Shown one piece after another: positions 11,531 through 22,724 of a DNA stretch of 64,000 bases. Below the pieces are notes generated by a model. It was not told the DNA's origin. It ran no database searches and saw only the letters and a program-made list of their open reading frames with translations. Numbering within the stretch: position 1 is the stretch's first letter; each line of letters starts with the position of its first letter. Position numbers and translations under genes: made by a program. The stretch is taken from contig NW_004624747.1 in the NCBI RefSeq assembly GCF_000247695.1, positions 8,323,647-8,387,646 on the forward strand, written 5' to 3'. The stretch comes from Heterocephalus glaber. Its lineage: Eukaryota; Chordata; Mammalia; Rodentia; Bathyergidae.

Positions 11531-12755
11531 GGGAAATTATTTCTTGTAGATCCACTTTGTCCAGAGCCTGAAGGTAAACAACGTGAAGCCTAAAATGTGA
11601 GATCTAAAAGGAATCACAGGGCCAACTGCTCATTCTTCCAATTTTATAGGATGGGATAGAATATGTGTATGACCCTTTTCTCCATTCTCCTGTACTACCC
11701 TGTCTACAGGAGAAGGGGTTAAGCAATTTGTCCCAAACTACAAAGCTATAGGACAGAAAAGCACCCATTTGGAGTGAGCCTCATGTTCCTTTTTTTTTAC
11801 TTTGGAGGTGCAGATTTTTTCTGCAGCCTACAGCCATCTTCTAGGACAGATGGGGCTGGACAGAGCTGTGGGGATGGGCTAAGATCATCCATGCAGGTGA
11901 TGCTAAGCATCTAGGAGAATTATGAAGGGGCATCTGAAGACTTGCCCTGATAAGCTGGAGTCCTTTCTGACTCTTTGAAGATGGCTCTTGTCATGTGGCC
12001 CTGGTGTGACTTCTGAATATCTTCCTGGGGCTGCAAGATGCTCTTTGTGAAAAAAAAGGGGGTGGTGGTGGAGAGGTTGGTGCAAGAAAACCCCAACCTA
12101 CCCACTGCAAACGAAACATGCAGAGAAAAACATGATTTGAACTTGATGCTGAGGTTCCCATGGTGGCTCCATTCTGTCGTCCTTCCCATTGGCTAAGACA
12201 TCCTGCTCTGGCTTTAGCAACAGAGGCTCAGATGTGTGTCTCCTTCCTGATTGGTCAGTCTGTGCTGGAGTGCCATGGCAACAGAAGCAGAGGGACCAGT
12301 CTCTGCAGAATGACTTGAGTCACCATCTACCTGGGGTGGGCTGAGATCCAGAGGGCTGCTGGTAGGAAATGGAAAGGGGAACAGGTTGCTCCTCCTAAAC
12401 ACACAGGCAGATGGGGAATTTTCCCTGCTTGTTTAGGGGTTTGGGGAGGTTGATGGACTTCTCTGCATCTTGTCTATCCTAACATTGCAGCACCTACCTG
12501 CCTTTCTTTTCCTCCAGGGCTCCTATCTCCTGTAGAAGAAAAACCAAACCTCTGGCAATGCCAGAGGTTAACTTATTTGCAAAGTCATGCAAGTTGCAAA
12601 TCAGAATTTGAACTCATATTTTATTGCCTGGTTTGCAGGCTTTAGAGGGTCCTTGCTAAGGAATCCAGGAGTCCCTTTGTTTTAATATCAACACCCTTTT
12701 ACTCATCAGGTAGAGAATGTTATTTAAAGCATTCTTCCATCTAAATTATCTAATC
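11531..12755. other. Repeat-poor intergenic block
   Basis: No gene. It carries the paired ATTGG/RFX-like motifs at 12186-12283 and a GGT-rich spot at 12058-12075. Confidence 0.5.
12186..12283. promoter_or_regulatory. Paired ATTGG (NF-Y-like) and RFX-half-site motifs, repeated twice
   Basis: ATTGG at 12188-12192 is followed by TAGCAAC (12215-12221). CTGATTGGTCAG (12247-12258) is followed by GTGCCATGGCAAC (12270-12282). The block around them (about 11800-12480) is repeat-poor. Confidence 0.4.
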
Positions 12756-12905
12756 ATCTCAACAAACCTAACAGCATTATAAATCAGGAATCAGTGACCC
12801 ATTTTATAGATGAGGACTTAGAGCTCAGAGAGAGGAAGGGATTTTTTCCAGGTCACATAGCATGTTAGTGCCAGAGTTGGGCCTCCAACCCTTCTGAATT
12901 CTTGT
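12756..12905 (-). repeat. MIR
   Basis: Clear minus-strand MIR: CCATTTTATAGATGAGGAC, CAGGTCACATAGC and GCCAGAGTTGGGCC. Confidence 0.75.
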
Positions 12906-12994
12906 TAAGGCTCTATTACAAACCATTGACTTATCCATATGAGGGATCCTCCCATCTGTTAGAGAAGCCAATTAAAATAGGGACTTCAGAGCTG

Positions 12995-13080
12995 CAAGCA
13001 TAGAATGGTGATAGAGCATTTGCCTAGCTTATGTGAGGCTCTGGATTCAATTCCCAGCACCATAGCAAGCAAGAAAGATG
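12995..13080 (+). mobile_element. ID-like SINE (old)
   Basis: TGATAGAGCATTTGCCTAGC to CAATTCCCAGCACC. Confidence 0.65.
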
Positions 13081-13354
13081 ATAACTGGGGGGAAGACTTG
13101 GGTGTGGACCAAGAGTTTCACACCATAACCCAAATCCTTAGGCAATCCTAAATGTAGTCCTGGTACCCAGGAAATGTCCATGTGTAACTGCAAAACCTAC
13201 CCTCTGCCGACTCCATACACCAATAGGTAAAGAAATAAACAAGTTTAATTACAATAGGTCTAACTGTTTATGTATACTTGACACTGTGGTGGGCACACAT
13301 AATCTTGCTGAATTTTCATCCATAGCTTTTACATGTTAGGTCTTCACTGTCTGT

Positions 13355-13530
13355 GGGTTTTTTGTTTGTTTGTTTTATTCTGTTTTGTTTGATACAGGGT
13401 CTTGTTATGTAGTTCAGGCTGGCCTTGAACTTACTACTAGCCCAAGCAGGCCTCAAACTTGTGGCAATCCATCCACCTGCCTCAGCCTCTGGAGTGCTGG
13501 GATTACAGCCGTGTGTCACCATACCCAGCT
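13355..13530 (-). mobile_element. B1 SINE with internal duplication
   Basis: T-rich tail, then ACAGGGTCTTGTTATGTAGT to CACCATACCCAGCT. Confidence 0.85.
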
Positions 13531-13544
13531 CATTGTCTATGTTT

Positions 13545-13640
13545 ATAGCTATAGAAACCAGTGCTCAGGAAGGTTAGGCAGCATGCCCAAGGTCACACAG
13601 CAGTGAAGCCAGAATTCAAGCGACCTGACTTGAACCACGG
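13545..13640 (-). repeat. MIR
   Basis: CCCAAGGTCACACAGCAGTG and CCAGAATTCAAGC. Confidence 0.7.
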
Positions 13641-13794
13641 TGAGGCTCTCTCTTCTCCATAAGAATGCAGAATGGTAGCTCAAAGAGGCATCTGAGGACT
13701 GATCTTTTTGCTCTTTGATGCTCATGTTTTCCTCAATTGAGGCTATGGTTGGAACAATTTCTAGGCATTGAAAACAAAAAGCAGATTCTGAGGA

Positions 13795-14085
13795 CTAGCT
13801 TTTTGCTAGGGACCTGGAAATAGCCTTGGGGAATGACTCAATGTCCTTTACACTGTCTCCCATTACCCAGTTTCTCAGCATTAAGATATTGCAGGAGAGT
13901 GTGGCTGAGCTGCTTGTTATTGGAGAGAAACTCCAGTGACTTCCTTCATCTGAATCTGAGTCCTTACTGAAAATGATCATTTTGGAAGTATCCTTTTCTT
14001 CCTGCTCAACTTGGGGTCCCTGAAGCTCTTGACCCTGAAACACAGCTCGGTCACCTGGCCCACCTTCTTGTCCTCCCAAGGGCAT
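13795..14085 (-). other. Unassigned open frame, 96 codons
   Basis: Minus-strand frame with an acidic serine-rich stretch (residues 38-50, FSKDSDSDEGSHW). Not in a repeat I recognise and not matched to a known protein. It may be a random frame, a lost exon or an old retrocopy. No splice or promoter signals were established. Confidence 0.2.
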
Positions 14086-14494
14086 TGGTTTTGGAGAATA
14101 CCACCTGGCAAGAGCTCACACCTGCCACCTTACTCCCCTAAGCAAGCAAGGGACAGGCACACAATTTCTCCACCAAAAACAGTTCGAGGCACCTTCCCTG
14201 TGTGGACACCAAGATGCCTACCAACACATGAGGGAGGTGGTAGGGGGAAAAAATGTTACGGTCCCAGCCTTGTGAAAACAGCTTAGTGGAGGAAGAGAAC
14301 AATAGACCCATAAGTGAATCAATCATGATTTCAGCTAGCAATAAAAGCCTTGTGACGGGATGAAACAGGATAATGGGATAGACAGAACCTGGTGGTGGGG
14401 TGGGGGATGGATGTGGTGTAGAGGTGCTGTTTTAGCCAGGATTGTCAGGAAAGGGCTCTTGGAAGAAATGATGTCTGAGCAGACTCTTGAATGA

Positions 14495-14870
14495 GGAGGG
14501 AATTCTATCAGTTATCTATGCTGTTAACATACCCCTAAACTTAGCGCCTTACAACAACCATGATCATGGCTCATGAGTCTGTGGTTGGCCTGGGCGATTC
14601 CTCTGCTTGTTTCTCCTGGTCACACACACAGCTACATTCAGCTGGAGGCACAGTGAAGGTTTAAGAAGGCTTCATTTATATGTTCGGTAGCTGGTTCTGG
14701 CTGTAGGCAGGGGTACCTCAGCTCCTGTCATATGGCTTCTAATCTTTCAGTTGTCTATACTGGTTGCCTGATGGAAGGTCTAGAAGCATCATTCCACCTA
14801 GATGAAGGCAAAATCCTGAAAGGCCCCTAAAGGCCTAAATCCCAGACTCATAAAGAGTCACTTCTACATT
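14495..14870 (-). mobile_element. MaLR-like LTR fragment, minus strand
   Basis: Resembles the reverse complement of an MLT1-type LTR end (TTATCTATGCTGTTAACATA, CTTAGCGCCTTACAACAACC). Diverged; class is tentative. Confidence 0.45.
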
Positions 14871-15284
14871 GCTGTTATAACAAATCACAAGGTCAGTTTG
14901 GATTCAGTGGGTAGAATAAGAGATGCCCCCTCTGATGAAAGGAGCAACAGGATATTTGTGGCCCTGTTGAATCTGTCACATTATCCATATAAATATCTTT
15001 AGGAAGAATGTTCCAGGCAGAGGAATAGCAGGTGAAAAGCTGAGATAAGGTGAAATCCAGAGACCTGAGCCTTGAACAATGAGTTCTTCTACTTCCTTGG
15101 TTTCCTATTCTGTAAAGTAGGAAATAAGGATGCTTCCCTACATCCTTTGAAGTCATATAGGATACAAGAGGATTTGTAGGCATAGAGGACACATTAAGAT
15201 CAGGTTCTAGGGTTTGGGTATTGGCTACTGGGTGGGAAGAGAATCACACATAGAATCTGTTTGTCATTCTACAAGCTCACCAGT

Positions 15285-15398
15285 GCTTTTTTTTGTTTTG
15301 TTTTGTTTTTCTTTTTTTTTTTTTGGTGCCAGGGTTCGAACTTGGGTCCTTGCGCTTGCAAAGCAGGCGGCGGAACCACTGAGCTAAATCCCCAGCCC
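15285..15398 (-). mobile_element. ID-like SINE
   Basis: Long T-rich tail, GGTGCCAGGGTTCGAACTTG to GCTAAATCCCCAGCCC. Inverted relative to the copy at 15563. Confidence 0.9.
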
Positions 15399-15562
15399 CT
15401 CACCATTGTTTTTTGAGCATCATCTGCCAAGAAGGTACAATGCTTAGCACTGAAGGTCACTGGAGGAGAGCCAGAGTTGCTGATCTTATTAGATAAAAAA
15501 AATTGCTTGGGCCCTGCATGTTGACCAAGACACACCAGGTATGTCTCAAAAGGAAAGAATGG

Positions 15563-15656
15563 GGGCCGGGGATTTAGCTCAGTGGTTCTGCTGCCTGCCT
15601 CACAAGCACAAGGTCCCAAGTTCAATCCCCGGTACCAAACAAATGAACAAACAAAT
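15563..15656 (+). mobile_element. ID-like SINE (plus orientation)
   Basis: GGGCCGGGGATTTAGCTCAG to TTCAATCCCCGGTACC with an (AAAC/AAATG) tail. Direct repeat GGAAAGAATGGG. Internal Pol III A and B boxes are still recognisable; it is not a functional tRNA gene. Confidence 0.9.
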
Positions 15657-15779
15657 GGAAAGAATGGGAGGATTTGGGGGTCTAGAGGAGGCCTAGAGGA
15701 GATGAGATTCCCCCAGGGCATGGGGAGCACATAGGTTTGACTGAAGGAAGGGAGACTTCATAGAGGAAGTGTCAGAGGC

Positions 15780-15900
15780 TTTGGAATTAAACAATTCAAT
15801 ATAATGAACATTTGTTGAACCCCTACTCTGCATCAAGTACAAAGGCCAGGCAGATAGACCACCAAAGGTACTTTGGGGATCCAGAAAAGACCTGGAGAGC
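15780..15900 (-). repeat. L2 fragment, minus strand
   Basis: AACATTTGTTGAACCCCTAC matches the reverse L2 3' end (ATTTATTGAGCGCCTACT). Confidence 0.45.
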
Positions 15901-15924
15901 CATGGAGGCTTCCAGGAATTTATT

Positions 15925-16200
15925 AGTCAGCTTTCTTGTTCCTGGGGCAAATTACCCAATACCTACTACTTAAAGAGGGAGAGGTTTATCTGGCTCATGG
16001 TTTCAGAGAATTCAGCCCATGGTTAGCTGATAGCAAGGCAAGAACATCATGGCAGAAGGGTGTGGAGTAACAAAGGTGCATGGTTCATGGCAGCAGGGAA
16101 CCAGAGAAGGGAAACAGTGCTAGAGAGGAAAGGGCCAGCGACCATATATAGTGCTCAAGGTCACATTTCTGCGACCCACCCAGACACACCCAGAAGTGTG
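15925..16200 (-). mobile_element. MaLR-like LTR fragment, minus strand
   Basis: TTAGTCAGCTTTCTTGTTCC, GAGAGGTTTATCTGGCTCAT and ATGGCAGAAGGGTGTGG resemble rodent MaLR LTRs read in reverse. Confidence 0.5.
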
Positions 16201-17316
16201 CTTTACTAATCCTCTAGGCAGCTCCCAAGCCAATCAAACTGACAATTAATCTTAACTGGCACAAGGAAGAAGTGACAATGTTTTGGAGACTTGAACAATG
16301 AGTCAGGCCAAGCACTGGGAGGTGTAGAAGGTACCAACCAGGACCGTGTGGAAGGAACAATAACTGCAACAGCCACAGAGGAAAGACAGCTTGAGATTCT
16401 CAAGTAAAGGCAGAAACTTTTGCCTGGAGTAGAGATTCCATGTGTAAGAGAGGGGAAGAATGAGCTTGGGGCCAAAATAGGCCTTGTGGGCCTATTGACC
16501 AACCTTTTTTCCTCAGAGCAATGTACATAGGACTCCAGATTTAGCAAATAAAAATACAGGGTGTCCTGTTCAATTTGAATTTCAGATAAACAACAAACCT
16601 TTTTTTAGCACAAGCATGTGCATGCCATATCTAGGACATTCCTATACTAAGGCTTTGTTCATCATCTATCCGAAATTCAGTTTTGACTGGGCTTCCTGTA
16701 TTTTTCTCTGGTGATTCTAAATGTGGGATCACAGAAGGGTTTTATGTAGGGAGATGACATTGTCAGAATTTACATTTGGGGAAGCTCCCAGGATTTGTGG
16801 CAAAATGGACTAGAAAGAGACCAGAGGGGGGATGAGTTTCCTCCTATTGTCCGGGGCCAGTGAACAAGACAAAGGTCCCTACCAGGACTCATCTGGCTCC
16901 GCACCAGGCAGATGGCCTTGGATAAACCCCTCAGCTGATGGAGTCCTAGGGGACTGCTGACCAGGTGAGGTCCCAAGCTCTGCAATGTGAGCCTTTGGGC
17001 TTGTCTTCCCCCTCCTGGACCCTCAGTGTGGTCATCTGTCAAAGAAAGGGGTCAGGTGATCACAGAGATGATCCATAAAGGCCTTCTGCTTCTGCTATCC
17101 TGGGACTCTCTGTCCATCCTATTCCTGATATTTGGTGTGGATTCACTATGGTGAGAAGTTCCAGTCAAGGTCATTTGACTCCAGGGTCACCTTTCCTGTA
17201 CCTCCTTGCTCCTTCTTCCCCTCCACCATGTCTCTGACCAGCAATGCACAAAGGGCCTTCATATCTCCTTGCCGGAAATTCTGGTGTCATGCCTGGTTTG
17301 GGAGAAAGAACTCAGT
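16201..17316. other. Unassigned intergenic sequence
   Basis: No gene recognised; possible faint L2 remnants (near 16730-16780). Confidence 0.45.
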
Positions 17317-17535
17317 ATTTGTTGAGGGCCTACTATGTGCTAATAAGTCCTTTATGTCCCTCTTCTCATTTAATCCCTCAGCAGCCCTGCAAGGAAGGTA
17401 TTATCCCCATTTTACAGATAAGGGAACTGAGGCTCAGTGGTCAAGTTGCTGCCCTGGTCACACAGCTATGCAGGGCAAACTTGGAGCAAAGTCCAGGTCT
17501 GGCTGGCGCCAGTACTCAGCCCTCCCACTGTCTCC
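17317..17535 (-). repeat. MIR, nearly full length
   Basis: GGCCTACTATGTGCTAATAA, CCATTTTACAGATAAGGGA, ACTGAGGCTCAGTGG and GGTCACACAGCTATGCAGG follow the MIR order. Two overlapping open frames (147 and 112 codons) run across it and are not genes. Confidence 0.85.
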
Positions 17536-17539
17536 AGGA

Positions 17540-18035
17540 AATGTCCCTGGGAGCCCTAATCCCCCATTTATTTAGGGCTTAGGCTCAGTCAGCAGTCTTC
17601 TTGTTCCACTGCAGACACATGCTACTCTGGCTCTTTCTGAGTTAAGCCATGGACTCAAATGGTCATCTGCTGGGGGATTTGCGCTTTAGAAGCCCTTTCA
17701 CATCTGTGCCCTTCCCATGACCCAGTGGAGACTCAACATAGCCCCTTATAGCTTTTCTTGCCTGCAGCACTGTGGCAGTGAAGGCCACATTAAATATTAA
17801 AAGGTCAGCTCCTGGCACCACTGTGATGTCAATTACTGCTTGGTAAGGGCTGCGGCTGCCTCCCCAAGGTGAAGCCGTGACCGGAATTCAGCCTGCTCCA
17901 ATGGCATCCCAGGAGGCTGGCTGTCAGGGCTCGGAGAAGATGCTGCTAATGTAAGGCGTGGCAAGAGTCCAAAAGCTTTTCTCTGATCCTCCTGGCTCCC
18001 TCTGGGCCCCCGGGTGGCATCCTGACGCTGGCATG
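17540..18035. other. Repeat-free intergenic block, possible conserved non-coding element
   Basis: No recognisable repeat for about 500 bp. The segment 17790-17960 mixes TTAAATATTAAA, GTCAATTACTG and GC-rich motifs, as enhancers often do. No coding evidence. Confidence 0.3.
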
Positions 18036-18039
18036 ATGC

Positions 18040-18200
18040 ATTCAGTCTTTTGGCAAGTATTCACTGAGCACCTGCTATAGGTCAAGCACAGTGCTAGGCT
18101 CTAGGGATGCAGCTGTGAGAGTGTCAAGGTCTTTACATCATGGAGCCACCCTTTCAGGAGAGGAAAGGGAGAAATTCAGCACTGTAGGCCAGGAAAAGTA
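18040..18200 (-). repeat. L2 fragment, minus strand
   Basis: CACTGAGCACCTGCTATAGG and CAAGCACAGTGCTAGGC match the reverse L2 3' end. Confidence 0.55.
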
Positions 18201-18309
18201 CGCACCTAAGCCTGACCACCAAGGGATCCTTCCAAAGGAAGCCAGCTTAAACCTGAAGAAGGAGACTGAGTAAGGCCGGAAAAGAAGGAGAACTATTTCA
18301 GGCAGACAG

Positions 18310-19060
18310 GAACAGAATTGGAGCTCAGAGCCTGGTTCCACTTCTTCCTAAGCCATTTATCTGCAAACTGGGTTCTCACCTCACAGGGCTGCTATGAGAA
18401 CTAAATAAAGCCATGGGTAGTGGTAGCACAGGTTTGCACACAGAGTGAGGTGCACAGTAAAAGCTCAGGGTAGCTGTTATGAAAATAGCTCTTGGCCTTT
18501 ATATGATTCTTCCCCCTTTCCAGGAATTCTTACTCCCATTTGCTGAACAGAGACATGAGGCTCAGTGGCATGTCCAGAGTTATATTGGAGATTAGACATT
18601 AGATGGTAGTTGTATGACCTCAGACTCTGACTTGTGCATTTAGCCACACTCTAGCCACAGGCAACCCAAGCAGTTGTTCCAGCTCAGTGTGAGATAGAAT
18701 CCCACCTGTGATCCCAGCATGAGTTCTTGCCTGCATTTCTGAGGACAGCCTCTGCCTCTTTAAAGTAAGGTCACAGATGTGAAAGAACAAACTGAGGCCT
18801 GGGCTTCTGGAGGCCTGGACACAGACTTGGTTCTGCTCCTAACCTGCTATGTGATTGTGGGTGAATTATTTTCTCTCTCTGAGCCCTGGTACGCCATCCC
18901 TACTAGGACAGCTGAATGACCAGCTGTCATTGCCTGGGCCTCTGATCCTCCCAAAAGTGCTAATGGAAGGGAACCACTTTAAATTCCATATTAAAGATGA
19001 GGAACCAGTCTTAGAGGAGCAAAAAGTGACATGCATAGTTAGGAAATGGGGGCTCAGATT
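18310..19060. repeat. Cluster of four MIR copies in alternating orientation
   Basis: Plus copy about 18310-18490 (CACCTCACAGGGCTGCTATG), minus copy 18510-18660 (GACATGAGGCTCAGTGGCA), plus copy 18790-18900 (CTGCTATGTGATTGTGGGTG), minus copy 18970-19060 (ATTAAAGATGAGGAACCAG). Confidence 0.6.
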
Positions 19061-19174
19061 GTGGAGCCAGGGCCAACTGCTGGCAAAGATGACCAACAGT
19101 CTATCACACTGTACTGACTCCTGGAGAAAGAAAGCAAGCTGAATTAGCTCCAAGATATTTATCGTGGCTCTGTG

Positions 19175-19266
19175 ATTTTTTTTTTTTTTTTTTTTGGTAC
19201 TGGGGATCAAACTCCTTGCACTTGCACAGCAGGTGGCAAAACCACTGAGCTAAATCCCCGGCCCCC
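19175..19266 (-). mobile_element. ID-like SINE
   Basis: T(21) run, GGTACTGGGGATCAAACTC to TAAATCCCCGGCCCC; a few bases lost in the middle. Confidence 0.9.
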
Positions 19267-19439
19267 CGGCTCTGACTCTTTAAGCTCCTTTCTGCCCCCA
19301 ACTTTAGGGCCCAGTGATTTCATGTGGAGGGCATTTCAGGTCGGGCAGATCCTCCAATGTCCACATTTAAAGGAGTTAGTAGCACTGTTATAGTGCCCAG
19401 TAGGCAGCACCCACTCCCTCCCTCAGTTACAGCTTCCAT

Positions 19440-19640
19440 CCTCCTGGCAACAGCCCAGAGAGTCTAGCAAGATCAGTACTGTTACAACATGACCATTTTA
19501 CACAAGAGGAAACAAGTTCAGAGGGGTGGAGCAACTTGTCCAGGTTTCCTTAGCTACCGTGGAAGAGCTGGGACTGGAGGCCAGGTCGGGTGGCTCCCCA
19601 TCTTATACTCTGAGTAAGTTCAACCAAATTCAACCCCAGG
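19440..19640 (-). repeat. MIR
   Basis: GACCATTTTACACAAGAGGA and GGAAGAGCTGGGACTGGAG. Confidence 0.65.
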
Positions 19641-20004
19641 TCCTCTTACTTTCAGCTCCTCCTAGCTCCTGCAATCTTGCTTTCCCTTCCCCTTCTCTCT
19701 TCCTTTTATCTTACACTCAACTGTCAATCAATTAGCTGTCCGTGGTGGAATTAAGGTATTCTCCCTCTTGGGGTAATAAGAAGAAAAAGAAAAGAATGAA
19801 ATGACTTTGGCCACGCACAAAGAGGGCTCTATGGTGGAATTTCTCCAAAACACAGACAGTATAGTTGCATTCATGGAGTGATGTGTGAGTTCAGGACACT
19901 CAGCCAGGCATCCCAGCGGTTCAGATGATGAACGAAACATGAGCCCTATCCTCAGGGGCTTCCATGCTGGAAGGGAGATGGCAACTTCCTAAAGAAGTGG
20001 GAAG

Positions 20005-20240
20005 CAAGTGGTTTAAATAACAAAGAGCATAAGTTGTATAGCGAGAAAGACCTGTGTTCAAATCCTAACTCTTCCTCTACTACCTGCAGGTCCTTGGGTA
20101 AGTAGATGCTTCTTTGGGCTTCTCTTTCTCCATCTGTTTAACAGGTACAAAAGGAATAGACATGAGGATTAAATTAGATCATATACTACATTAAATGGCA
20201 AAACACAGTGTTTGATGCCTAGTACTTGGCCAATAAATGT
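20005..20240 (+). repeat. MIR, nearly full length
   Basis: AGACCTGTGTTCAAATCCTA, CTTGGGTAAGTAG, CTCCATCTGTTTAACAGGTA and GCCAATAAATGTC in order. Confidence 0.8.
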
Positions 20241-20249
20241 CAATCCTAC

Positions 20250-20480
20250 TGATGTCACTCTATACAAATGTCTGACATCAGGTTTCAGGGTGGGAGACAG
20301 GTGGATGGTAAGAATACTTGCTGGAGACCTTTGGAAGGCTCTTTTGTGCAAGTAAGATTTCAGCTGGGTATTAAAGGACTTTAGATATGGAGAAAGAATT
20401 GAAAGGATGGGAAAAGACACTTAGTTGGTAAAAATTTGTGGGGAGAGTCTGGGAACCTACTGAGCCCAGGATGTTCAGGA
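20250..20480 (-). repeat. L2 fragment, minus strand
   Basis: TTTGGAAGGCTCTTTTGTG and AAGATTTCAGCTGGGTATTAA resemble L2 in reverse. Weak. Confidence 0.35.
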
Positions 20481-20934
20481 AGTGAGTGATGAATTTAGAA
20501 AGCTGGATCATGGTCAGGTTATGAAGATCTAGGTACAAGAGCTGCTATCTTCTCACGGGGACCCCAGGAGCAGCTCAATGTTGTGTCTGCAGAGACCAGC
20601 CTCTGCAGTCAGCCTTCTCATGTGGCTTCATCCTTTGTTTCCTGAGTCTGGGCCAGCCTGCTGCTGTTGTCTGGAAGAAGCCAGAAGGCTGCAACAATCT
20701 GTTTGCCTCCTACTAACATCCTGGGGAGGAAGAGATGTTTTTTTAGCACAGTTGCCTGGCAGGGAACCTTGGTGAAAACTCAGTGACCTGCTCTTTTACT
20801 TTCCATGGTATGGTTTAAGCAGCTGTTAATGACAGTTATGATCACAGCTCAACAACCAGAGGAATGTTCTGAGACTCTCAGAAGTCAGGGGCAGCAGCAG
20901 AAAGAATGGTGAAGATGGAGTGGGTCTGCAGTTT

Positions 20935-21045
20935 GGTACCTATTCCTTGTTCTCTGTCCTGTGACTGGGCAAGGCATTTTCCCTCCTTGGGCTTCAGTTT
21001 CTTCTTTTGTAAATAGGAATGATATTGACCTTGCCTTTACCAAGT
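20935..21045 (+). repeat. MIR fragment
   Basis: GTGACTGGGCAAGGCATTTT and CTTCAGTTTCTTCTTTTGTA. Confidence 0.6.
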
Positions 21046-21139
21046 GGGGATATACTGGCAAATTGTTGTCTTATAGCCTGCTATGAAGTAATTTCTTTCT
21101 TCACTTCATTGACATGGTCCCAACACTGGTTTTTTGGAT

Positions 21140-21222
21140 TTTTTTTTGTGGTGCTGGGGATGGAACCCAGGGACTTGCACATGATAGGCAAACTCTATCA
21201 CTGGGCTACAGCCTCAGCCCTA
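21140..21222 (-). mobile_element. ID-like SINE (older subfamily)
   Basis: GTGGTGCTGGGGATGGAACC to GGGCTACAGCCTCAGCCC. Confidence 0.75.
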
Positions 21223-21550
21223 ACCTTTGTCTTTTGAAGCATCCCTGTTTCACCTCTTGACTTGTTATTGTATGTTGATCTTCCAATGGTAAATTGTCCT
21301 AGCTAGATCTTCAGTGATAGAAAAAGAAAGAACTTTGTCATCTACCAGTGTAGCCTTCCCTCTCACAGATAAGAAACCTAACACTCAGAAGCAAAGTAAC
21401 AGCTTTCTTGGGCCCTGGCCTCTAGCTTTCTCAGTGGGAACCATGAAGAAGCTGGAAGAAATTATTTTGAAAGTTTAAGCCAAAGGATCTAGAAAATTCT
21501 TGCTAAGAAATACAAGTCCCTGATTATTTGCAGAACTGAAGCAACCTCTG

Positions 21551-21800
21551 CTTTTTTTTTTTTTGGTACCGGGAATAGAACTCTGGTCCTTGCGCTTGCG
21601 AAGCAGGCGGCGGAACCACTGAGCTAAATCCCTGACCCCTCTGCTTTTTTTTTAGACACAATCTTACTATGTAGTTCAGGCTGGCCTTGAAATTCACTAT
21701 GTAGCCCATGCTGGCCTTGAACTTGGCAGTGATCTGCCTGCCATAGGCTCCAGAGTGCTGAGATTACAGGCCTGAGCCACCATGGCCTGCAGCAAAACGC
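21551..21800 (-). mobile_element. ID-like SINE inserted at the tail of a B1
   Basis: ID at 21551-21641 (GGTACCGGGAATAGAAC to CTAAATCCCTGACC) flanked by CCTCTGCTTTTTTT. The B1 (TTTAGACACAATCTTACTAT to CACCATGGCCTGC) continues to 21795. Confidence 0.85.
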
Positions 21801-22129
21801 ATTTTTGCCTTCATTTTAACTGTAATTCCACAGGCGACAGTTTTGTCTTTTTCCCCTAGAGCTGAGCTCCTCTGAGGGAGGTGGAGGCTGTGAACAGGGC
21901 TCTGAGCTCTATTAGCTCACAGATTGCAGCTACCAGGACATTTTCACACCTCTTAATGCCAAAAGCTGCCTTGGGTGCCCGTCTGCTTCCAAGGCAGGCT
22001 TTGAAAGAGTGATAGGAGGCTCTGGATGATCCTGAAATCTGTGTGCTCAGGCCAGTCTTAGACACAGGGGGAGGGATTTGGTATCAACAAAATTTGACTC
22101 TGAGGTCAAAGCAAATGGCAGAAAACAGG

Positions 22130-22300
22130 TGTGAACAGGAGACACTTGAGTGACTACAAATCTCTGACCCTTCTAGGTCTCAGTTTCCTTACCCATATAA
22201 TGGGAATAACAATTTGTCTCCAAGTGGGGACTTGGAGAGATAATATCTAGGGGTAAAGTCTTTTCCCTCAAGCCAGGAAGAGAGTATGTTATTAATAAAC
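22130..22300 (+). repeat. MIR fragment
   Basis: TCTCAGTTTCCTTACCCATA and ATGGGAATAACAATTTG. Confidence 0.65.
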
Positions 22301-22724
22301 AAAAGCTGCTGTCCATGTTATTGTCAATGGTATTATTATCATTGGTTAGGGAATCAGCGGAGTCATCTTGGCAGCAAGCAGCTTGCCTTGAGGGGGAAAG
22401 AAATCCGATCTGGGTGACCTTAATTTGTGTGCAGGTGACCCTTCCAGCTCAAGGTGGTAACCATGCCAACAGTGTAAAAGCCCATCTCTCAAGAACAATA
22501 TCAGGTCTTCTTTGTAATATGTCCCTTGGTTTTCAGACTTCTCAGGCAGCTCAGCTTGTCCCAGAGTATGTAGGAAGAAAAAAAACCCCCCAAACTGAGG
22601 CTGTGCCTTTTCTGGGTCTCATATTCACTGTGCTCCACTGGAGGGTTCTGGCAAGGCTTTGGAAATCTAGTCCTGCCTGATGAGCAGTCATTCCCACTGG
22701 CTCACGGTGGGATGCAGCAAGGAA

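Noticed and set aside
14915..14945. GGGGGC-containing sequence as another CTCF site
   Set aside because: The minus-strand AGAGGGGGCATC lacks the CCAC half of the core; also weak is CCAGCAGGGAGCC at about 34216.
15563..15656. tRNA-like sequence with A and B boxes (also at 34705 and many minus-strand copies)
   Set aside because: Members of an ID-like SINE family with A-rich tails and target-site duplications. The cloverleaf is degraded, so these are not tRNA genes.
15269..15730. 153-codon minus-strand frame
   Set aside because: It reads through two ID-like SINEs in opposite orientation. Similar peptide strings (GDLAQWF, GPEF) recur wherever this SINE is translated.
17132..17582. 147- and 112-codon frames
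   Set aside because: They run across a MIR element, and the translation of the shared part is repeat-derived.
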